Position numbers and translations under genes: made by a program
Shown here: positions 23,252 through 34,300 of the stretch, piece after piece
Layout: each line of letters opens with the position of its first letter
Numbering within the stretch: position 1 is the stretch's first letter
Origin: Aquatica leii
Taxonomy: Eukaryota > Arthropoda > Insecta > Coleoptera > Lampyridae
NCBI GenBank assembly: GCA_035610365.1
Contig: CM069435.1
Location: forward strand, 92,165,389 to 92,229,388
DNA length: 64,000 bases
Direction of reading: 5' to 3'
Notes under the pieces: generated by a model
Databases searched by the model: none
Seen by the model: the letters and a program-made list of their open reading frames with translations, nothing else
What the model was told of the DNA's origin: nothing

Positions 23252-23372
23252 ACTAAAAGCAACACTACCCACTATATTTATAATAATGCTGATCGCGCGT
23301 TTTTCTTTTCTCTATCTTTTTGCTGGATCCCTAAGCAAGGTCGTCACGTTTTCTTAAAGTCCTGACAGAACA
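23252..23372 (-). repeat. gypsy-A 5' LTR remnant
   Basis: Begins TGTTCTGTCAGGAC on the minus strand at 23372 and shares the GCTGATCGCGCG block and TATTATAAATAT box with 11707-11883. It is shortened: the LTR end and primer binding site before gag are missing. Confidence 0.72.
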
Positions 23373-23563
23373 ATACTCTTGGTCAAGGTTAGTATGGTGC
23401 GCTAGGTATTATATCATGTATTATGCAAAGAATGAAATGTAATTGATTACAATATGATAACGACAATTGTGACACTTTAAATACCCATATTGTATTAAAA
23501 AAATTATACAAATACAAAGTAATTCAAAAAGAATGAAATACTATAATTATATAGTATTTTCTG

Positions 23564-23816
23564 TTAAACAAATTTGCAGTTGGACCAGTCACCAGGGTCA
23601 CCACGACAGCATGGAGTAAATCCTCGAACGCAATCAGCACTGCAACAGATTAGATGAACGAACAAATGTATCTATAATACATAAAAAAACTTACGCTGGA
23701 TGAATTTGTCCACTTTTGCAATCACTCACACATTTACACGTGCATTTCTCCGCTAAAGTCGCTGTAACAGCGAACCCAACGAATAGAAATACAATTACAC
23801 TCAACGTTTTCATCAT
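23564..23816 (-). CDS. Small secreted cysteine-rich peptide, 65 aa, two exons
   Basis: Exon 1 (23695-23816) starts with MMKTLSVIVFLFVGFAVTA, a signal peptide, followed by EKCTCKCVSDCKSG. A 55-bp intron (23640-23694; GTAAGT...TTGCAG) leads to exon 2 (23564-23639), which ends CKFV then TAA. The joined frame stays in phase. The mature part is about 42 residues with eight cysteines in a C-x-C-x-C-x3-C ... C-x6-CC-x9-C order, so probably four disulfides. I chose the second-exon join and the MMKTL start because they give a signal peptide; an in-frame ATG at 23909 exists but adds an unlikely polar leader. I do not recognise the family. Defensive or signalling peptides share such designs, but no function should be assumed. 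Confidence 0.72.
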
Positions 23817-23890
23817 TTCGTTGTCATTAACACTTTCGTTTGAATCGTTATCGTACTCAAGGTTAATATGACGCAAACACTGACGTTGGT

Positions 23891-23898
23891 TATTTATA
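23891..23898 (-). promoter_or_regulatory. TATA box of the Cys-rich peptide gene
   Basis: Minus-strand TATAAATA about 75 bp upstream of the chosen start codon, well placed for a short 5' leader. Confidence 0.45.
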
Positions 23899-23909
23899 AA
23901 TTGTAACAA

Positions 23910-24250
23910 TTTTAATTGAACTAAAAACTATGTCAAATGATGAGCTTTTGATCTGAAACAAAGTCTCAATAACATAACAGTTATGTTATAGTTCTTTATT
24001 ATTTTAAAGTCTAATGTACATAAAGACAGTAATCATTTATGCACTAATACAAAATCTAATGTTTTTTTAAAGTAATAGTCAATTTAAACGCAAATTCAAA
24101 ATCATAAGATAGGCAACAGTAAGTACAACAACTGTTTTAGTAGTTCTTAGTTTTAGGATTAGTTCTAAACCAAAACAAAAATTAGATTAAAAAAATAATA
24201 CTTGATGCAAAAACATTAACTTAAAATTAACTGTATTTTTTAAACATTTA
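23910..24250. other. Intergenic, AT-rich
   Basis: Between the Cys-rich peptide gene and the GH1 gene. I see no ORF, repeat end or RNA gene here. An AATAAA signal (minus strand, 24247-24252) overlaps the GH1 stop codon. Confidence 0.6.
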
Positions 24251-25950
24251 TTAACAGTGTCCAAATTTACTTGGTAAAACTCTGGAATTGAGTAAGTCCT
24301 GGAAAAATTTGGCTGACAATTTAGGTGAACGTGCTAAATCAGGACTGGTAAAATTAACAGCGTAAAAGCCAAAACGGGCTCTGTATCCTTGAGACCATTC
24401 AAAATTATCTATTAAACTCCACGCCGTGTATAGTTTAACTCGAGCTCCGTATGTATCTATGGCGTCTAACACTGCACTTAAATGATCCTAAAACAGCCAG
24501 TTAGGCTTTCGATAAAATAATAAACCATCCTTACTAAAAAAAACTGAATTTTAGTACAATCGTTAAATTCTCCTAAATCCGGAAAGCCGTTCTCTCCAAT
24601 GACTATTTCGGGATCGCCATAGTGTTGTTTGATGTAACCGAGCAACTTTCGCAACCCCCAAGGTACGGACTATACACAGTCACAAGTTATAGCAAAGTTA
24701 TAGTGTAAACAGCAAAGCGTTTTTACCTTAAAAGACGCAACGGAGCTACTAGGCCAACTCGGGTCCTGGTACAAATCAACGTTGGCATCTTTTGTGCTAG
24801 ATGGTGCACCAATCGGATCGGGAACTTTATCTCGAACGTAAAAAGATGTGTAGTAATTTAATCCAAAAAAATCTGAAGTACTCTTTATAAAATTCACTTC
24901 TTCGCCGGTTAAAACTGGTAACCTGGATTCGGAAAAACCTTCGTATTTGCTGCGATTAGCCACCGCGCTTTTAACCACATCTGGAAAGTCTCCAGAATAA
25001 ATCGGATGCGTGTAAATACCAAACTAAAAATTACGATTTTTAATTTTTTTATACGAAATCGAGTACTCACATCAAACTGTCTTTGTCTTTCAGTGGCTTC
25101 TACGTCTGCTTCCGAAGATGGTTCGTACCAAACACCTTCAAGTGTTAGCCCAATACGGCCGTCACCATATCGTTTCTTATACAAATGGTAGGCAGATGCA
25201 TGCGCTAACAGTAAATTACGCGCGCACATATATTCTCCTAAACCGCTGGACTCAATACCTGGTGCTAACATACCAACGCCGTAACCGTAACTACATACCT
25301 GTTTCGGTTCGTTAATAGTAATCCAAACTTTAACACGATCAGCGAAATGGTCAAAAACAACACCGGCAAAATCCTCAAACCATTTAACCACTTTTGCGTT
25401 GGTCCAACCACCCAAATCCTGAAGCACCTGCGGCAAATCAAAATGATAGAGTGTTACCACAGGTACGATCCCGTTTTCCAAAAGAACGTTAATTAAATTG
25501 TTATAGTAATAAATTCCATTAGGGTTTATGACGTTTGAGTAGCCATGAGGAAGTATACGCGACCAAGAAATAGAGAAGCGATAAAACTGAAATCCCGCAT
25601 TTTTCATTAGTTCGACGTCGCTCTTATATTTGTTGTAAGAATCACACGCGACGTCACCAGTACTTCTATCTACGATTTTATCGGGACGCGTGTGAACGAA
25701 TCGATCCCAAATATTTTCTCCTTTACCTACAAAAAAATGATAAAGCTAATTTACGACTTTGGAAACAGGTACCATCTAGGTTCCAAGCGCCTTCGACCTG
25801 GTACGCCGAAGTTGCGGTGCCCACTAGGAGATCATCCGGTAAGGATCTACCGAAAACGTTGCTAAAACAAAAAATTAAAAAATTCACATAAATCGAATAA
25901 AAATAAAACCTTTTGGAAATAAACAAAAGCGTCACAAGAACAAACAACAT
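24251..25950 (-). CDS. Secreted GH1 beta-glucosidase (myrosinase/lactase-like), 484 aa
   Basis: Six exons: 25910-25950, 25773-25861, 25071-25726, 24727-25023, 24535-24669 and 24251-24487. All junctions are GT-AG and in phase, giving 484 residues, normal for GH1. [10 protein letters not shown] is a signal peptide; an upstream in-frame ATG at 26037 is less likely. The order is [14 protein letters not shown], then [17 protein letters not shown], and TINEP with the acid/base Glu (near residue 185). IGENGF carries the nucleophile Glu in exon 5, and [16 protein letters not shown] closes the barrel. Both catalytic glutamates are therefore present, and the enzyme should hydrolyse beta-glucosides outside the cell, in gut or defence. 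Insect myrosinases belong to this family, but I cannot tell from sequence whether this one cleaves glucosinolates. Confidence 0.93.
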
Positions 25951-26294
25951 TGTGTTTGAAACAAAATTAGCAAATACTGTTATCACTTTTTTTGTGAAGT
26001 TCACTCTGATAAGATACAAAGTAAGTAGTAATTTCAAGATACGCTCATCTAGTAACGTTAGCGTCTTTATAACGAATGACTACGCCGATTGATTTTAAAC
26101 ATTATTTAGTGTATATTATTGTATAAAATTAAAAACACAACATGCAACCGATATTTTCCGTTTCTAATCGTAACCATCTTCACTTTTTGATTGGTGCAAA
26201 TCTTTATACGCTTCTGTGAATATAAAAACATATTTATCTACTTTTATGTATTAGACTTTGTTAAATAGTACAAAAAAACACTTGAGCCTACAAT

Positions 26295-27331
26295 TTAACT
26301 TTTAAAAAATACAAGACACTCTCTGATAACTTCTTTAGGATTTTCAATTTGCAACCAGTGCCCCGCGTTTCGAATCGTAACCATCTTCGCTTGTGGAAAG
26401 AATTTCTTAATAGACGCATAATGTTCATTCCTTAAAACAAAATTAAAACTGCTAAAAATAAGTTTTTAATCGCTCACGGAACGAAACTAGATTCTTCACC
26501 GATAAGAAATAAAACTGGTCCATTAAAGACTTTTCCTTCGACGTTTGGAAATTGGTCTATGTTCTGTTGAAAATTTTGTACCAGAACTGGTAGGTTGAAC
26601 CGCCACGAAAAGCTGAAATTTGAGCAATTTATATTTGCTGTTGCTGACAATGTTGTTTACCTTCCATCTTCGTTCTGTATTATGTTGGTCAATATAAATT
26701 GACGACTGAGCGGTTTAGGAATTTTTACCGATAATTGCTTATCGACATCGTTTTTTGCTTCGTGAAGCGAAACGTCTTTTGGAAATTTTACTTGGTTCAT
26801 TGTTTCCAGTTGGAATTTAATGGTGGAAAATTGTGAATCGTTGTTGTTAATAGGAGAAATGTCGCAGACTATTAGCTTTTCGATTTTATCAGGCTAAACT
26901 AGTTCAGTAACATATTGATGCGTCAGAATAATGCATACCTGCGTCAAGCTGAAGTACATGGCACAACGGCCGCCCATAGAATGTCCTAAGACGGTAGCTT
27001 TAGCAATTTTATTCATCTGCATAAAGTAAAGTAAATCATTGCTCATGTGCTCGTAACTGTGTTCGCTCGTGTGAGGACTGTCACCGTGATTTCTTGCATC
27101 TAAAGCAATTATTTTACGGCGTGGATTAGATTCCATAGCCAAAAAACGAGCAATGTGTGCCCAAACCGCTTTTGACCCGAACAATCCATGCATGATCAAC
27201 ACCGGAAGCGTGACGTCCCCATCTGCTTGAGCGTTTACGTAGGTTTCCGATGCCAGTTTGACTGCACCACTTGTCGACGAGTTTTTGCGCACAAAAAATT
27301 TAAACCTATCAAAAAATAACCACGTTTTCAT
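26295..27331 (-). CDS. ABHD11-like alpha/beta hydrolase, copy A, 298 aa
   Basis: Four exons (26939-27331, 26661-26893, 26478-26612, 26295-26430) joined in phase. The short N-terminus rich in Lys/Arg/Phe suggests mitochondrial targeting. PVLIMHGLFGSK forms the oxyanion region, DARNHGDSPH follows, GHSMGG carries the nucleophile Ser, CDISP probably holds the acid, and AGHWLQIENP the catalytic His. Length and motif order match ABHD11 (bacterial YbfF-like esterases). It lies head-to-tail with copy B, which has introns at the same four-exon positions and is clearly a tandem duplicate. The substrate is unknown; mammalian ABHD11 acts in mitochondria on lipid-type substrates and supports lipoylated dehydrogenases. 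Confidence 0.9.
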
Positions 27332-27669
27332 CTCAAAACGTCATTTTAATTGACAGTTATAGCCTTAATATATCAGATCCGAACGAAAACAAAGAATTAT
27401 TCAATGAATCGATAGTTACGACTCTTCCCGAACAACATTTATGCACGCCGGAACCCGAAGAAAGATTTAAAGAAAAGTAATTGTAAAAACTAACGACCAT
27501 AAGAACAGAAGAACAAGAAATTGAAACTGGTTCTCAATACCAAAAACTAAAAACAGTAATTAATCTGATCGAATTTTTAAACTAAATTACATTAAATTTT
27601 TGAAAATTGAAAATAGGGTTTTATTAATAATACTATAATTACGTCATATATATTTTATAACCTACGCGT

Positions 27670-28732
27670 TTAACCGTTAAGAAAATCAACGCAGTGTTTG
27701 ATGACTTTGTTCGGTTTCTCGGCGTGTAACCAATGTCCAGATTTTTCTACCGTGATTATTTGCACTTTTGGAAACAACTTGTTGATTAACGTGTGATCTT
27801 TTGGGCTAAAAACAAAAAATCGTAATTTTATTTAACGATTTTTGACTTACCGAACAAAGTCAGATTTTGCTCCTAAGAGAAACAACACTGGTCCATCGAA
27901 CAATTTTCCTTGCACGTTGGGAAACGTGCGTATGTTATGGTAAAAGTTTTTTATCAAAACTGGCAAATTGACACGCCAGGAGTAGCTATAAAATCTTTGA
28001 TAAAAATCGTGCGATTGTTCGAGAACTACTTACCTTCCGTCGTCTCGATCATCCAAGTTAGTTAATAAAAACTGACGAAGCTTTTGTTGTGGAACGTCAA
28101 CCGCTAACTGCCGATCGATATCTTCTCTTGCTTCTGATTTTGACACATTTTTAGGCATTTTCACTTCGTTCATTTTTTCGAGCAAAAATTTGATCTGACT
28201 AAATTCAGATTTTTTTGAGTGGTTAGCCGGAGACACGTCCAAAATTATGACTTTATCAACTCGTTCTGGCTGAATAAGTGTTTTTTAGTTTAGTTTTAAA
28301 AGCGTTTGTACTTACTTGTGTTAGACTAAAGTACATGGCGCAACGTCCGCCCATAGAATGTCCCATAACAGCAACTTTTTCAATGTTGTTCAAATTCATT
28401 AAGTAGTTCCAATCAGCACACATGTGCGCGTAGCTGTGCTCGTCGCTGTGAGGACTGCTTCCATGATTCCTTGCATCAGTGACTATTATACTGCGTTGTG
28501 GTTTGGTTTTATTTGCCAACTTGCGTCCAATATACGTCCAATTTGTTTTAGTACCGAACAAACCATGAATGACTAAAACGGGTGGAGCGCTGCTGCCATC
28601 CGGTGTTTCGTTTGTGTACGTTTCAGAAGCCAGCAGCACAGGTTTTAACCCGTTCACTAGTGGGACATCAGAGTTTTTGCGTGCGATCACAGATAGTGTT
28701 TTTAACATGTACGAAAATAACCTCGATTTCAT
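27670..28732 (-). CDS. ABHD11-like alpha/beta hydrolase, copy B, 307 aa
   Basis: Four exons (28316-28732, 28034-28269, 27851-27985, 27670-27805) in phase. The N-terminus is basic and hydroxylated, compatible with a mitochondrial presequence; a second ATG eight codons in would also serve. Motifs: PVLVIHGLFGTK, DARNHGSSPH, GHSMGG (nucleophile), LDVSP (likely acid) and KSGHWLHAEKP (His). Exons 3 and 4 are exactly the same length as in copy A (135 and 136 nt), and the intron phases match. The two proteins differ widely in sequence, so the duplication is not recent. Both copies look functional. Confidence 0.91.
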
Positions 28733-30167
28733 TGTGAAACGTCATTGCGTTTGAAAGTAGTATGCGTTTGTCAAAAAACTTTTACAAGTTGTCTGATGGT
28801 GAAATGCTGTCAGCCGCTAGTCGTTGTTTCAGGTGCATCAGCACCACTGAGCACCACAGACATAGATATACGTATGTCTGTAATCAGCACCGACAAACTG
28901 AGAGCTTCCTCCATCTATATGTAGCGTCCGTTTAATCCAAATTACGATAATTTAGATTGTCTCGGACATAGTTTGCGAATGCATACCGACAATCTTAAAG
29001 CGACAATCCTTAGACTAAACTAACAAAGACAAGAAAGTTGAAAACTTAATTTGTAATCAAATAACGCGTCAGTGTAAACACGTATCTTAAAATACTCTTA
29101 AAATGCTGCAAGAAACCAATCGAAGAATTTAGCATTTTCGAATAGATCATTTTTTAGAAAGCCAAGATATAGTACTTAGGTACTTTAGAATTAGCCCGAC
29201 TAGACCAAAAACTGACTTGGAAACATTACGTTAAATTTGTATCGAGCTATAAGTCCGAATCACTGTGCATTATTGTTGTTGTACCGAAGAAGCCTAGCTA
29301 GCAAAGTACAAGTACTGCAATGTGTTGCTGAGCTTATGACTACTACTCGTCCATGTAAAACTGCGTTGCTCTCACACACGCTCGAAAACTGCAACTGGTA
29401 CAGCAAACAATCCAGTTGATAGTAGTTTAAGACAAAATAAGTAATCGTTGCGGAGTTGCCATCGATAGCGAAATTAACTTATTATACAACAACAGTGTAG
29501 AGGGTTAAACCAACGCTAAAACTAAACTGGAAGTCAATAATTTGTATAACTTAATTGGTGGCGTAATTTTAATAAAGAGAATCAATAACAACGTTAAACA
29601 GGCTACAAAAGACCCGTATGCTTAGACATCACAACCATTGCAGAAAACAACAGATCAGGCTGAAACTTTTGCACAAAGTTTTTAGTCTGTCTAGCAACCT
29701 AATTTTTTTATAAAGTGACTAATGTTTAAGTTGTTGACTTTGCTTATTAGCAGACCTTTCATTAAGAAAAAAAAATTAATAAAACTGGATTATTATACCG
29801 TTTATGAGACACTAGCTATTTACGAAACTTCTCACTATTATAAAAGTCTGGCTTTTGTGAGCCAAATAGATAGTGGGTGCCAGCGAATGTATCTCATGCA
29901 TTCTGGTTTAGATCAAAATCGAATTTAAAAAAAGCGGTTAAACTGGTAGGGTTTTTATCGAAACGTAGTTGGTACCAATTGTTTAGTGTTAAAAATGCAC
30001 GTCACTTGTAATGAAGTTTAATGAATTTCTAGCTTTGTTTGTAATTAATTAATTCGACAAATTACGTTAAATTAACAGGAATAAATGATATTGGTGTAAA
30101 TAATAAATATTTGTTAATGTTCACTTATAGATTAATAAATAATTTGGGGGGCGTATTTAGGTAAAAA
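28733..30167. other. Intergenic region between ABHD11-B and Rab35
   Basis: About 1.4 kb of AT-rich sequence between two divergently oriented genes, presumably holding both promoters. I see short ORFs only (for example near 29240 and 29720) with no recognisable motif, and no repeat ends. Confidence 0.6.
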
Positions 30168-30868
30168 ATGGCACGGGATTATGACCATCTATTTAAATTG
30201 CTTATCATTGGCGATAGCGGTAAGTGTGGGTGTTAAAATAGACTATTTCTAACTTAAAATTTGAAGGAGTCGGTAAAAGTTCCCTGTTGTTGCGATTCGC
30301 AGACAATACGTTTTCGGGGAGCTATATAACGACGATAGGTGTCGATTTTAAAATACGAACGGTATCAATCGACGGTCAACGCATCAAACTACAAATATGG
30401 GATACGGCCGGTCAGGAAAGGTTCCGGACAATTACTAGCACGTACGTCAGTACTCGTTTAAATCTACATCTTATTTGTATTAATCGTAGGTATTACCGAG
30501 GCACACATGGTGTTATCGTGGTTTACGATGTAACCAATGGTGATTCATTTGCCAATGTTAAGCGGTGGCTACATGAGATTGAACAAAACTGTGACGTCGT
30601 TAACCGAATATTAGTCGGTAATAAAAACGATTGTCCCGATCGGAAAGTTGTTTTAACGGAGGATGCGAAACGATTCGCAGACACGATGGGTATACAGTTG
30701 TTTGAAACATCGGCCAAAGATAATATAAACGTTGAAGAAATGTTTATTAGCGTCACTAGGTTAGTGTTACGCGCCAAGCTAGAGATGAAGGAACGACAAA
30801 ACGTCACACAGAACGACGTCGTGAATTTAAGGAAAAGCAACAAACAAGGCAAAAAAAAATGCTGTTAA
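30168..30868 (+). CDS. Rab35: Rab35 small GTPase, 201 aa
   Basis: Three exons (30168-30219, 30267-30441, 30490-30868) join in phase. It starts [18 protein letters not shown]. The P-loop GDSGVGKSS spans the first intron, then switch [21 protein letters not shown] (switch II), NKND (guanine base) and ETSAK. The C-terminus is KKKCC, a double geranylgeranylation signal. The N-terminus and the [24 protein letters not shown] and ILVGNKND runs are diagnostic of Rab35. It acts on plasma membrane and endosomes in recycling, cytokinesis and actin control. The tail between the G domain and CC is shorter and less Gln-rich than I recall for vertebrate Rab35. A poly(A) signal AATAAA follows at 31095-31100. 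Confidence 0.95.
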
Positions 30869-31094
30869 TAATCGTGCAAAGTCTATTATTGTAATTGAAG
30901 CGTTTGCTTTCTATTTTAATACAGCTTAGATTTTAGCTTTTTTTAATCATACGTTATGGCTAAGCGTTTCTTTTGTACATATTTTTTTATACAGAAAATA
31001 GAAAGCAAAATCGTGTTATATTTTGTAATTAGGAAATTTAGGATACTTTAATTTTTGTATACAACAACCCTTAAATTCCTGTAATTGTACAGTC

Positions 31095-31100
31095 AATAAA
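31095..31100 (+). terminator. Rab35 polyadenylation signal
   Basis: AATAAA about 230 bp past the Rab35 stop codon, the first canonical hexamer downstream. It sits just before the convergent 3' end of TTC28. Confidence 0.45.
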
Positions 31101-31304
31101 TCTTAAGGTACATGCCGGTGATTATTGTAATCCAGGGAGGGGCTTATTGAAAAGGCGTGACTTAAAAAACCTATTTATTGGTACTTCGAAATTAGTTTAC
31201 AACTTATTACTGACATTCTATTTGTATAAATAAGTGAAGCTGGGACGTTGTACTAAATTTTATAACTAACAGTACATTTTTATTGCACTAAAATTAAAAA
31301 AGCC

Positions 31305-34300
31305 TTACGATTGTTTCCCACGCCGCGTCGGTTGTAACAAGGATAAGGTTTTAGTTGCGTCGCTACCGAAGTTTCTAAACTGAGCAGCTTTATAACTCGA
31401 GCAATTTGAATCTGCTATGCTTCGTCCGTCGCCCTCGTCCCTTCGTGACATTTCGGAAAAGGGCGATAGTCGTTTCGGTTCCGTTTCGTCTTTTACACGA
31501 GGCTCTCTAAAACCACACATTTAAAATCTACGATTTTAAACACCACAGAACTTACCTCAAAACCTTTTTATTCTTAACTTCCCGTTCGAGGATGTCAGCC
31601 GTGGTGAGATCGGAACTTTGTATTTGTTGTAACGCGCTAGCAGTTTCCGATAACCATGGTTTATTCGCTTTACTTTTGCACAAACACACGCTACAATCTA
31701 ACTTGCACCGTTGGCAAACGTTTTTAGCTAATTCACTACTCAACTCGTTCTCTTCCAAAATCCCCAAAGTGATTTTTTCTAAAACCGTATTATCAGTTTG
31801 CGGTAGTGCCGCTGAGTTTTGGTTCAGTAATAGTTTCGACAAAGGCGGTGCCAACCCTAATCCCAAATTCCTTTCGTGATAAACTTCGGATATCGTCGGC
31901 GTCAATTCCCGATTGATGTGTCTTAGTTGCGTCGCCAAAATTGTATCGTGTAAACTCGACGGTCCCGATTTCGATTCGGGAGAATTCTTCGCCAGATCAG
32001 GTTGTTGCTCGACTTCGGATTTAGTACTAGGCGCTCCTTCGGGAATATCGTCATTCGGTGAGAAATACAATAATTGCTCGTGTGTTGGTATAGTTTCTTC
32101 ATTAGGTAGAGTTACGAGTTTCCTCGATGCGTTCGGTGGAACGACGGCCTGCATGGGAGTTACTTCAGTCCTTACACTTAAGCGATCTAAAGTCGACATC
32201 GTATTCCTTGAAGTTTTATAAGCAATTTTGCTACGTTGTGTCGTGTTAAATAATTTAGCCTCCATTTTCTCAAGTTCCGAATCTGAACTGTTCTCAAACA
32301 TGGTTAGGTTGTTGTAGAGGGAGTGCTCGGTTAATGCTTGTGCCCTTGGTGGTGGAATTGGAGGTATTTGAGCTTGAGTTTGGCGTCGAAGAACGGTGGC
32401 ATGTCCGTTGTCCCAGTCAGTGGCAGAACTAGCGGAACTCGAACTATCTGGTCTTAAAGGATCTAATTTATCGCCGTGTGAGTAAAGATTGCGTATCCTC
32501 GTTTGGTGCGCTAACGAAAGTGCTACATTTTGTGACTCAGTTTGCAAAACCACAGGCGGGCTTGGTGTAAAAGCCGCGTCAGATTCACCTCCACCCGGAC
32601 GCGCAAGCGTATTACTTTTACGCGTTTTATGACTCAAAGTCATTTTCACATCGGCTGGGTTAGCAGTTCGACCGTCGGGTTCGCCGCGTCGTCGCACATA
32701 ACTTGTAAACGCGCCTCCTAAACGTTTACTCGGCAAAACAGTTCGCGTGAACGGAGGCGGAACTCGCGGTATCGGTTGATTTTGAGCGCACATATTTAAC
32801 TCATTGTCCGAATGTGAGAAATCGTTTTCGACCGAAGCCAACGACTCCAGACTACTAGATGAATCAATGCTTAGACTTTTTGGAGCTTCCTGTGTATCTG
32901 AAAAATTGTTTTTCAGTAATGCTTCAATTGTGAAAACCTACATACCGAATAATGCCAGTAATGCTTGAAGAGTAAATTGAATATTGCGCCGATTAGCTTG
33001 TTTCCCGGTGCGTAAGGTGACTTTATCTTGCCCGACGTCGCATAGATCAAAACCTAAAGACGCTAAAAGCTCGTGGCAACCAGGTACTCTCCATAAACGA
33101 ACATTAAGCGAAAACTCAATGTTCTCACTTTCTAAATTTTTAGCTGAGAATTGCGACATGACCGACTGGATGACGCCTATTATATCGTCGGCTACGTCGG
33201 CGTTGGCTGTAAGTTTCGATAAAGCGTGCAAGGAGGTACTGGTTAAACCTAAAAGCGCTTGAAGACTAGCCGAACACTGCGTTAAACGCTCATCAGGATC
33301 AGATTGTGGGAAAAAGACGCTACTCGGGATGCCGTTCGACGCTGGTTCAAAACGAAAACCAACCGACATCAGAAGTTCTTTCCACCCAACTACCGTACCC
33401 ACTTTGTTTTCAATGGATTTTTGTGTCGTATACATGGCGTTCTTCTGTCCACGGTGAATACGCTGTAAACTTTTTTCGACCAAGTGTAAAGTGACGCGCA
33501 TTGCGTCTCTGCATTTATCAGGAACGCGTAGCAGCTCGCATAGTGCTTGTCCCATTAAAGCAACCTAGAATAGATTCTAACCCTCAAGTACCAAACTAAG
33601 TCATTACTTACTTTATTTGATAATCTAACGTTAACTCCAACTAAGACAAAACCAGCCCAGTTAGCAGGATGCGCAAAGTGCTTGGTATGTTGCACAGTTT
33701 GCATGGCTTCGGCTAGTGCGCGAGCAGCTCGGGTACCTTGTAAAAGAGCGGAGTAAAAAGCGCGTAATAATATTTTAGTAGCAGTGTCCGGAACCGGCCA
33801 GAGAGAAACTAGCACTGCTTGAACGCCAGCCGCTAGTAATGCTCGTACCAACGCAACTAACCCATCCGAAGTGGCCCAACCTTGTTGGTCTCTAGTGTGC
33901 CACGAACTAACCTAAAAAACCCACATTAACTTACAACATACTTTACTCATCAAACACATACAACAACTAGCTTTGCAGATAGCCGCAATGAAAACAAATC
34001 AGCCGCACTTAACAAAAATTCCGACAACGGTGGTAACTCAGACGACACCTCACTACCTTCATCCTCGTCGCCATTATCCGACATATACAATCGTTTAGAC
34101 GGACTCTGTTCTAATACCTCCGATGGACTCAAAACTAGCGACGATAGTTTCCAAGACACGTGCGTGGCAAAATGCACACACTCGGCGTCTTGTATCTGCG
34201 CTAAAATATGCTCCTTCGTGGCTTGACTGCCAACCATAGCTTGAGTTTGCAACAACTCGGCTACGATCGACGCTTCTTGTTCCGCTTGAGGAATATCCTT

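Larger units (their letters stand above)
11707..23372 (-). mobile_element. Old gypsy retrotransposon (gypsy-A), split by three later insertions
   Basis: The minus strand holds, in order: an LTR remnant (23252-23372), gag (22766-23251 and 18354-18528), CCHC knuckles, protease, reverse transcriptase, RNase H, integrase, a polypurine tract and a second LTR remnant. Integrations interrupt it at 14182-15507, 16432-18351 and 18529-22754. Removing these three leaves about 4.2 kb of gypsy sequence. The reading frame is broken many times. The LTR remnants share about 120-170 bp (GCTGATCGCGCG and the GTCACGTTT region) but differ by several bases and indels, so this is an old insertion. The primer binding site seems lost, because gag follows the LTR remnant almost directly. 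Confidence 0.85.

Noticed and set aside
25950..26037. Upstream ATG adding 29 residues to the GH1 N-terminus
   Set aside because: The ATG at 25950 gives a proper signal peptide of normal length; the upstream leader has a poor signal architecture.
26478..27985. Loss of a catalytic Asp in ABHD11 copy A (EESSFV versus AKSDFV in copy B)
   Set aside because: As I recall, vertebrate ABHD11 also lacks Asp there; the likely acid is in the DISP/DVSP motif, kept in both copies.
29237..29928. Short plus-strand ORFs (60 and 68 codons) between ABHD11-B and Rab35
   Set aside because: No motif, no splice context, and composition like intergenic sequence.
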